Of a DNA stretch of 6,872 nucleotides, positions 1-4,502 are shown in pieces. Each line of letters starts with the position of its first letter. Position 1 is the first letter of the stretch. The stretch is from assembly GCA_964496245.1 (NCBI GenBank), contig CAZBZG010000255.1, positions 1 through 6,872 on the forward strand. Direction: 5' to 3'. The DNA is from CAZBZG01 sp964496245 (GTDB lineage Bacteria > Planctomycetota > SZUA-567). Position numbers and translations under genes: made by a program. The notes below the pieces were generated by a model. It was not told where the DNA came from. It did not search any database and saw only the letters and a program-made list of their open reading frames with translations.

Positions 1-20
1 GAACCAGGACGGCCGCCGAA

Positions 21-683
21 TCAGCTATGATTAATCGGTGTCCGTCCCCTGATTAGTCCGAAGCGCCGCCACTCCATGGCGGGCATCTCGTCAGCCAGGC
101 AGCGGGCGAAGTGCTCCACGAGCAGGGGAATGTCGCTGCGCCGCTCGCGCAGCGGCGGCACCTGGAGCACGGCGAACGTCAGGCGGTCGTGGAGGTCGGC
201 GCGGAACGCCCCTTCGTCGATCATGCGCGCGAGGTCGGCGTTGGTGGCAGCCACGACGCGCACGTCGACCGACACGGTCTGATGGCCGCCCGTACGTTCG
301 AACTGCTGGTACTCCACCACGCGCAGGATCTTCTCCTGGAACTCCATGGACATGTTCCCGATCTCGTCCAGGAAGAGGGTGCCCCCGTCCGCCTGCTCGA
401 GCTTGCCCATGCGCTGCTCGGTGGCGCCCGTGAACGCGCCCTGTTCGTGGCCGAAGAGCTCGCTGCGCAGCAGATCCCCGCCGAACGCGCCGCAGTTGAC
501 CGTGACGAACGGCGCCCGGGCCCGGCTGCCCGAGGCGTGGAGGTGGCGCGCGACGAGCTCCTTGCCTGTGCCGCGTTCGCCCCGGATCAACACGGGCCGC
601 GGCACGCTCGCGAGCTGCGCGGCCTGGTCCACGACCGCGGCAAACGCCGGGTGCGCGCCAACCATGTCGGATCCGTCATCCAT
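21..683 (-). CDS. pspF: PspF-like sigma-54 activator, AAA+ domain only, 3' truncated
   Basis: Bacterial enhancer-binding protein of the PspF type, an ATPase that remodels sigma-54 RNA polymerase; in known systems PspF activates the phage-shock (envelope stress) operon. From the start at 683 (220 aa) there is no receiver domain, as in PspF. Visible motifs are Walker A GERGTGKE (35-42), the sigma-54-contacting GAFTGA loop (82-87), Walker B GTLFLDEI (101-108) and FRADLHDRL with the arginine finger region (160-168). Homology ends at about residue 208 (EWRRF). The last 12 residues are read from the palindrome at 29-58 and beyond. The conserved WPGN-REL segment and the Fis-type helix-turn-helix, expected for a protein of about 325 aa, are missing. 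ATPase activity is conceivable, but specific enhancer binding is not. The start at 683 is preferred over 752 because the family N-terminus begins there and a promoter -35 candidate occupies 747-752. No pspA-like gene is in view. Confidence 0.85.
   Translation of the reverse strand: MDDGSDMVGAHPAFAAVVDQAAQLASVPRPVLIRGERGTGKELVARHLHASGSRARAPFVTVNCGAFGGDLLRSELFGHEQGAFTGATEQRMGKLEQADGGTLFLDEIGNMSMEFQEKILRVVEYQQFERTGGHQTVSVDVRVVAATNADLARMIDEGAFRADLHDRLTFAVLQVPPLRERRSDIPLLVEHFARCLADEMPAMEWRRFGLIRGRTPINHS
29..58. repeat. Imperfect palindrome at the pspF breakpoint, possible transposon or REP-type end
   Basis: The arms GATTAATC (29-36) and GATTAGTC (51-58) pair over 8 bp with one G-T wobble around a 14-base loop (37-50) containing GGTGTCCGTCCCC. 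On the minus strand the loop reads GGGGACGGACACC. From memory, this motif recurs beside IS200/IS605-like (Y1/REP-associated) transposases in several bacterial groups; that resemblance was not checked. PspF homology stops exactly at the right arm (58/59), so the palindrome marks an insertion or recombination junction. No transposase is visible in the 28 bases left of it. Confidence 0.5.
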
Positions 684-723
684 CGGCAACGTCCCGCAGT
701 TCCAAACGATCGACAACGGCTGG

Positions 724-752
724 ATGATAAAGGCTGCTGGACGTTGGCGCAA
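724..752 (-). promoter_or_regulatory. Candidate sigma-70 promoter of the pspF-like gene
   Basis: Minus-strand TTGCGC (752-747), a 17-bp spacer and TATCAT (729-724, 5 of 6 to consensus). Transcription would begin near 717, about 34 bases before the 683 start codon. It lies in the 96-base gap after the ferredoxin-like gene, so the pspF-like gene is probably transcribed on its own as well as by readthrough. Sequence inference only. Confidence 0.5.
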
Positions 753-779
753 GCCCGAAGACCTGGCGGCGGCTCGGAG

Positions 780-1034
780 CTACGCGGTGGGCGGAAAATG
801 CTTCTGGATGGCGGCGTCGAGGTGTTCGCGGGCTTTGCCCTCGCACTGGCCGCAGACCGTGCCGAGCTTGGTGTGCTCCTGGAGCTCCTGAAAGGTGCGC
901 GCGCCCTCGAGCACGGCGTCCTCGATCTCGTGGTCGGTCACGTTCATGCACTGGCAGACGATCCTGGGCTTGGCCTCGCGGCCGCGCGCGTGGAGGCTCA
1001 AGGGATTGCCGTAGACGGCCATGGCTTCGTGCAT
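780..1034 (-). CDS. BFD/NifU-type [2Fe-2S] protein with a NifS-derived N-terminus
   Basis: Small 84-aa protein. Residues 25-72 form a BFD-like [2Fe-2S] domain with C27-x-C29, 31 residues, then C61-x-x-C64. This is the spacing of bacterioferritin-associated ferredoxin and of the central domain of NifU. Such domains carry a stable [2Fe-2S] cluster for electron transfer or cluster assembly. Residues 1-22 (AMAVYGNPLSLHARGREAK region) are unlike BFD proteins and match the GNPSS-H segment near the N-terminus of NifS/IscS cysteine desulfurases, which indicates a fusion. The start at 1034 has GGAGGT (1050-1045) 10 bases upstream, inside former nifS codons. It sits 36 bases after larE, probably in the same operon, so it may serve Fe-S or sulfur supply to LarE (inference). 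It could also be a non-functional deletion product, although the cluster domain itself looks intact. Confidence 0.75.
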   Translation of the reverse strand: MHEAMAVYGNPLSLHARGREAKPRIVCQCMNVTDHEIEDAVLEGARTFQELQEHTKLGTVCGQCEGKAREHLDAAIQKHFPPTA

Positions 1035-1070
1035 GGCGGTCTGGACCTCCGGATGGAACTGCGTCGTGGG
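969..1070 (-). pseudogene. Remnant of a nifS/iscS-like cysteine desulfurase N-terminus
   Basis: Reading from 1070 in the frame of the downstream ferredoxin gives PTTQFHPEVQTAMHEAM, then AVYGNPLSLHARGREAK. This matches the N-terminal segment of class V aminotransferase-type cysteine desulfurases, which read roughly YLDNNATT-x2-PEV, then GNPSS-H-x2-G. About 34 codons remain. The initial LDNNA segment, the PLP-binding lysine, the catalytic cysteine loop and everything else of the roughly 390-aa enzyme are absent. The remnant begins immediately after the larE stop codon and ends where the BFD domain begins, so both edges are sharp. Its 3' two thirds (22 codons) are the N-terminus of the annotated ferredoxin-like CDS. 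Confidence 0.65.
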
Positions 1071-1922
1071 CTATTCGTTCTGCTCGTTCTCGAGCACCCG
1101 GTTCATGTTCCCCTGGGCGTAGCCGGCCAGGTCCAGGGCCACGTACGTGAAGCCGAGCGAACGGAGTTCGGAGACGATGGCCGCGCGCAGCTCGCCGGCC
1201 ACGCGTGGGATGTCGTCGCCCTCCACCTCGATGCGGGCGATGGTGCCGTGGTGGCGGACCCGGAGCTGGCCGAGCCCGAGCCTGCGCAGTGCGATTTCGG
1301 CTGCCTCGACCTGACCGAGCTTCTCCTCGGTGATGGCTTCGCCATAGGGCATGCGGCTCGCCAGGCAGGCAAAGGCCGGCTTGTTCCAGGTGGGGAGGCC
1401 CATCTCCCTGGAGAGTTCGCGCACCTCGTCCTTGTCGAGGTCGGATTCCAGCAGGGGCGAGCGCACGCCGAGTTCGCGTGCCGCCCGCCGGCCCGGCCGG
1501 ACGTCGGACTCGTCGCTCACCGTGGACCCGTCAGCCACGTGGGCGAGGCCTTCCTGGTCGGCGATCGCACGCAGCGTGCGGAAGAGCTCGGACTTGCAGG
1601 GGTAGCAGCGGTCCGGCGGGTTGTCCGCGAACCCGGGGATCTGCAGCTCCGAGGTCTCGACCCGCTTGTGGCGCCAGCCAAAGCGCTCCGCCAGGCTGCG
1701 GGCGTCTTCGCCTTCCCACGGGGGATGGATCTCGGAGGCGGCCGTGACCGCGAGCGCTCTGCGGCCGAGCGTGTCAGCGGCGACCTTCATGAGAAAGGTG
1801 CTGTCTACGCCTCCCGAAAAAGCCACGAGAACCGAGCCCGCCTCTTCGAGGATCCGGCGCAGGTGCGCGAGCTTGTCGTGTGGCTCGGAGAGACTTTGCT
1901 CGGCTGAGGGCGTCGTGGGCAT
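1071..1922 (-). CDS. larE: LarE, ATP-dependent sacrificial sulfur transferase
   Basis: LarE activates the carboxylates of the pyridinium dicarboxylate mononucleotide precursor with ATP and inserts sulfur, a step in making the nickel-pincer nucleotide cofactor of lactate racemase and related enzymes. At 283 aa it is of normal length. Motifs are the PP-loop SGGVDS (36-41), DRCYPCK (104-110), DGSTVSDESD followed by RPG (131-143), ELGVRSPL (150-157), KPAFACLASR (181-190) and the C-terminal LGFTYVALDL (256-265). It has exactly three cysteines: C106, C109 and C186. C186 lies in the motif expected to hold the sulfur-donating cysteine of Lactobacillus LarE, and three-Cys LarE proteins are thought to bind a [4Fe-4S] cluster instead of sacrificing a cysteine. 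The start at 1922 is preferred over 2087, because the longer frame overruns the antitoxin gene. A weak GGAAAG precedes the start. No larB, larC or lactate racemase gene is in the window. Confidence 0.9.
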   Translation of the reverse strand: MPTTPSAEQSLSEPHDKLAHLRRILEEAGSVLVAFSGGVDSTFLMKVAADTLGRRALAVTAASEIHPPWEGEDARSLAERFGWRHKRVETSELQIPGFADNPPDRCYPCKSELFRTLRAIADQEGLAHVADGSTVSDESDVRPGRRAARELGVRSPLLESDLDKDEVRELSREMGLPTWNKPAFACLASRMPYGEAITEEKLGQVEAAEIALRRLGLGQLRVRHHGTIARIEVEGDDIPRVAGELRAAIVSELRSLGFTYVALDLAGYAQGNMNRVLENEQNE

Positions 1923-1941
1923 GGCTGCCACTTTCCAGGCC

Positions 1942-2100
1942 TCAGCCTGTCTTCCGTTTCTTCGAAAGGTCCACGACCTTGTGGCCGCAGGTCTTCTGGC
2001 GTTCGCGTGCGAATTCAGCCAGAGCATGGATGTCATGGTTGAAACGAGATGACAACGCCTCTCTCGCCTTTCTGACCTCTTCGACAATCGGGTCTCGCAT
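1942..2100 (-). CDS. Antitoxin-like small protein paired with the PIN toxin
   Basis: A 52-aa protein starting MRDPIVEEVRKAREALSSRF and ending near GHKVVDLSKKRKTG. Its ATG overlaps the stop of the PIN gene (ATGA), so the two are translationally coupled. The sequence matches a family of short hypothetical proteins (DPIVEE-R at the start, G-KVV-L near the end) that I recall sitting next to PIN-domain genes. By context it is the antitoxin of a VapBC-like type II module, although the toxin-first order reverses the usual one. No obvious ribbon-helix-helix or AbrB fold can be asserted. It is mostly charged and predicted helical, and probably wraps the toxin. It is short and lies in another frame of the long larE-upstream open frame, so automatic callers easily miss it. 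Confidence 0.75.
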   Translation of the reverse strand: MRDPIVEEVRKAREALSSRFNHDIHALAEFARERQKTCGHKVVDLSKKRKTG

Positions 2101-2573
2101 CACTCTCCTCCCAACATCTCATCAGGGGTATAGACCATCGGTGGCTGATGGCCAAGGGCTCTGATCAGGCGGTTGATCTCCTTCAAAATGACTGGGTTCG
2201 CAAGATGCGTACAATTCCAGGTAAGCAGTACGTCCATTTCGTGAATTGTGGATATCGCGATATGGAAAGCGTCAAGTATGGCCCTTTCCGGTATGAGCCC
2301 GAGTTTCATGATCTCATGCGCCAGGGGCTCCGACAGGGGCGTAGTGTCCAGGACGGCAATCCCCTCAATTGCTTTCATCCTGAGAGACGCAGCTTCCTCA
2401 TCTCCAAACATGGCTTCCTCAATCACGTACTCAGAGACGTACAGATCGGCGTCGTGACGTCTCGTGTCCCACCACTCCCGCGTTACCTCCTGGTGTGCAG
2501 CAATAACCAGATCCCGCGACGGTCTGGCCGTCAAGTAGCTGGGAATCGTGGTTTCCAGGTACACCCGCAGCAT
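2100..2573 (-). CDS. PIN-domain (VapC-like) ribonuclease toxin
   Basis: A 157-aa PIN-domain protein; VapC-type toxins are Mg-dependent ribonucleases that stop translation when not bound by antitoxin. Candidate acidic active-site residues are E7 (YLETT; E replaces the more common first D), E52/E53 (VIEEAMFGD), D101 (AILDAFHIAIS) and D114 (MDVLLTWN). The YLETTIPSYLTARPSRDL start and the LLTWNCTHLAN and TPDEM motifs are typical of a widespread subfamily. The start at 2573 has GGGAG about 10 bases upstream. It is followed by an overlapping antitoxin-like gene and then larE 19 bases later, so all three may share a transcript. GC content is visibly lower than in the protease genes (near 50% against about 70%), which suggests acquisition from elsewhere. 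Confidence 0.88.
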   Translation of the reverse strand: MLRVYLETTIPSYLTARPSRDLVIAAHQEVTREWWDTRRHDADLYVSEYVIEEAMFGDEEAASLRMKAIEGIAVLDTTPLSEPLAHEIMKLGLIPERAILDAFHIAISTIHEMDVLLTWNCTHLANPVILKEINRLIRALGHQPPMVYTPDEMLGGE

Positions 2574-2624
2574 GCCTCCGACTTCTCCCGTCCTGAGCCG
2601 CCCCCACCTCCCAATGTCCCCCGC

Positions 2625-2652
2625 ATTCTACCACAGGCCCACGTTGGGACAA
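2625..2652 (-). promoter_or_regulatory. Candidate extended -10 promoter and operator for the toxin-antitoxin operon
   Basis: Minus-strand TTGTCC (2652-2647), a 16-bp spacer and TAGAAT (2630-2625, 5 of 6 to consensus) with TGG directly before it, an extended -10. Transcription would start near 2618, giving a leader of about 45 bases. A short inverted repeat, CCCA-ACG-TGGG on the minus strand (2648-2638), lies in the spacer and could be an operator for autoregulation by the toxin-antitoxin complex. The operator idea is speculative because the arms are only 4 bp. Confidence 0.55.
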
Positions 2653-2659
2653 GGGGTTT

Positions 2660-3254
2660 TCAGCCTGTGAGTCGGGCGCACACAAGCGCCCCTACGGCCC
2701 GGTCATACTCGCGCTTCAGGTCGTCTTTCACCAGCCCCAGATACCGGGACGTCGTGTCCGGGCTCTGGTGGCCGAGCAGGGCCTGTACCTACCGGACGTC
2801 GGCCCCGTTCTGGAGCAGGTGGCAGGCGAAGGTGTGCCGCAGCAGATGCGGGTTCACGTGTTTGGGTGCGGCTCTGTTGAGCTCCTGGAATGCCTTGTTG
2901 ACCAGCCCTTCGGTGATCCGCGTGGGGCGGTCCTTGCCTTGCTGGACGAAGAGCGGGCTGCTCTTGCGGGGCCGGCTTGACCTCGCCTTCAGATAATCGG
3001 ACAGGGCGTTCAGCGCAGCGTCATGGATGGGAATGAGACGCTCCCGGCCGCCCTTGCCCCTGACGAAGACCGTGGCTGCCTGGAAAGTCCACGTCGCCCA
3101 CGTTGACACGGATGCGTTTGTGCCTGCGCAGCCCGCAGCCGTAGAGCACGTGCAGCATGGCCAACCGGTACTCCCGGGGCGACCGTACCAGCAGCAACCC
3201 GACGGCCGCCCTGGATGGTGGTTGCCTCGTCTCGTAGGGAAGCCGGGGCTGTAC
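2660..3254 (-). pseudogene. Tyrosine recombinase (XerC/D-type integrase), 5' truncated, frameshifted, amber stop
   Basis: Remains of a phage-type integrase catalytic domain, which would cleave and rejoin DNA through a tyrosine. The first frame reads SPREYRLAMLHVLYGCGLRR, which holds the first catalytic Arg, and runs to VNVGDVDF. At about 3083 one extra C shifts the frame, and the next frame reads FVRGKGGRERLIPIHD with the conserved beta-hairpin Lys, then HLLRHTFACHLL (His and second Arg). A TAG at 2791-2789 interrupts DVR/VQALLGHQ. Beyond it the frame continues with LGH and SRYLG (the tyrosine), and stops at 2660-2662. All catalytic residues remain, but over three pieces. A further frameshift near 3220 is possible, where LRDEATTIQ in another frame would join AAVGLLL. 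The N-terminal core-binding domain is absent: the sequence starts directly after the protease stop, in the protease frame. It is a dead remnant of a mobile element. Confidence 0.85.
2674..2695. repeat. Small GC hairpin, possible dispersed palindromic repeat fragment
   Basis: A perfect 6-bp stem, GGGCGC (2674-2679) and GCGCCC (2686-2691), encloses a 6-base loop and is followed by CTAC. On the minus strand it reads GTAG, GGGCGC, loop, GCGCCC. From memory this resembles the short GTAGGGGCG... palindromes scattered in many bacterial genomes. It encodes the last residues of the integrase remnant (GALVCAR), where homology to recombinases has already ended. It lacks a T-run, so it is a poor intrinsic terminator. 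Confidence 0.4.
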
Positions 3255-4502
3255 TTAGTACGCTTCGAACACGAGTTCCTTGTCCACGGGCGCGCCGTCG
3301 ACCGTGCGGCGGACCGTGAGACGGATCTCCTCGCCGGCGTAGAGGCCGCGCCGGATCCAGCGGGCGATGGCGAGGGCCTTGTCGCGAATGTCGCCCGTGA
3401 GTTCGGTGCCCTGGATGGCGATGATCTCGTCGCCCGCCTGCAGCCCGGCGCGGGCGGCGGGCGCATCCTCTTCCACGGTGTCGACGCGCAGGTGTTCGTC
3501 CCCGGCTTTCGGGCGGGCGAGCTGGAAGCCGAGTTTGCCGGGCTTGAGGGTGCCGAGCGTGACCGTCAGGGTCTTCTCCTCCCCGCCGCGGCGGAGCACG
3601 ACCTCCACTGCGGTGCCTGCGGGCCGGCCGCGCACGAGCGCGGCGAAGCGCGCGGCGTGCCAGATGGGCGCGCCGTCGAAGCGGAGTACCACGTCGTCGG
3701 CCTGGAAGCCGGCGCGGGCTGCATCCGACGCCTCGGCAACGGCCTCGATCCGGGCGCCCTTGACGTCGCCCGCCTCCTCGTCCTCGTCCCATTCGATGCC
3801 TGCGAGCCGGCCGCGATAGATCTCGCCGCCTTCGGCCGCCTCGAGCGCGGGCAGGAACCGCTTGATCTGGTTGGCGGGAACCGCGTAGCCGAGTCCCGTG
3901 CTCGCGCGCAGGCCCCAGCGCGTCTGCACGAGGCCGTTCACGCCCACGAGTTCGCCGGCCATGTTGACGAGCGGGCCGCCCGAGTTGCCCGGGTTGACGG
4001 GCGCGTCGGTGACCACGGCGTCGTTGTAGATGCCGCGGTACTGGTGGAGCGCGCTGACGACGCCGAGCGTGAAGGTCGGGGTCTGGTCCACGAGCCCCAG
4101 GGCGATGGGGTTGCCGATGGCCAGGCTGAGGCTGCCCACGCGCAGGGCGTCGGAATCGCCGAGCGAGAGGTGCGGCAGGTCCTCCTCTGTCTCGATCTTG
4201 AGCAGGGCCAGGTCGCCGCCGGGATCGAGCCCCAGGAGTTCGGCCTTCATGGAGCGGCCGTCGCCGAGGCGCACGCTGAAGCGCTTCTGCCCCTTGACCA
4301 CGTGGGCGTTGGAGATCATGTACCCCTCGGCGCTGATGACCGCGCCGCTCCCGCCTGCGATGAAGACGAACGCGGGCCGGGTCCGTTCGATCAGGGCCTG
4401 GACGTTCTCTTCGACCGCGCGGGTGTGCACGGCCGCGCGCGCGGGCCGCACGCTCCAGCAGAGGAGGCAGAGGGTGAGCGTGAGGGCGGTACGCATGCTC
4501 AT
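3255..4502 (-). CDS. Secreted HtrA/Deg-type serine protease with two PDZ domains
   Basis: A 415-aa S1C (HtrA/Deg) protease. Residues 1-23 are a signal peptide (MRTALTLTLCLLCW core, ARA cleavage motif at 21-23), which places it in the periplasm or outside. The catalytic triad is complete: H67 in SNAHVV, D97 in PGGDLALLK and S174 in NPGNSGGPL. PDZ1 spans about 235-315 and PDZ2 about 325-400, ending in LTVRR. HtrA family members degrade or refold damaged envelope proteins, with PDZ domains binding C-termini and gating activity. Stretch 238-244 (WDEDEEA region) is strongly acidic. The ATG at 4502 overlaps the stop of the upstream gene and has GGGAG at good spacing; an in-frame ATG at 4496 is possible. 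It is co-transcribed with the pseudoprotease gene. There is no terminator behind it, because the integrase remnant begins at once. DegP, DegQ or DegS orthology cannot be claimed. Confidence 0.9.
   Translation of the reverse strand: MSMRTALTLTLCLLCWSVRPARAAVHTRAVEENVQALIERTRPAFVFIAGGSGAVISAEGYMISNAHVVKGQKRFSVRLGDGRSMKAELLGLDPGGDLALLKIETEEDLPHLSLGDSDALRVGSLSLAIGNPIALGLVDQTPTFTLGVVSALHQYRGIYNDAVVTDAPVNPGNSGGPLVNMAGELVGVNGLVQTRWGLRASTGLGYAVPANQIKRFLPALEAAEGGEIYRGRLAGIEWDEDEEAGDVKGARIEAVAEASDAARAGFQADDVVLRFDGAPIWHAARFAALVRGRPAGTAVEVVLRRGGEEKTLTVTLGTLKPGKLGFQLARPKAGDEHLRVDTVEEDAPAARAGLQAGDEIIAIQGTELTGDIRDKALAIARWIRRGLYAGEEIRLTVRRTVDGAPVDKELVFEAY

Noticed and set aside
684..715. Possible sigma-54 promoter (TTGGAAC ... 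TTGC) before pspF
   Set aside because: The GG and GC elements are about 14 bases apart instead of 10, so the -24/-12 spacing is wrong.
684..752. N-terminal extension of the pspF-like gene to 752
   Set aside because: The extension reads through the -10 region of a good promoter candidate, and PspF proteins start near the MDDGSD methionine.
111..1907. A 598-codon plus-strand open frame
   Set aside because: It is antisense to pspF, the BFD gene and larE, which all have clear family motifs. Its translation shows no recognisable domain.
1923..2087. N-terminal extension of larE to 2087
   Set aside because: The extra 55 residues match no LarE and lie out of frame over the antitoxin gene, which fits a known small family.
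2660..2700. Intrinsic terminator after the integrase remnant
   Set aside because: The hairpin is only 6 bp and has no following T-run on either strand.
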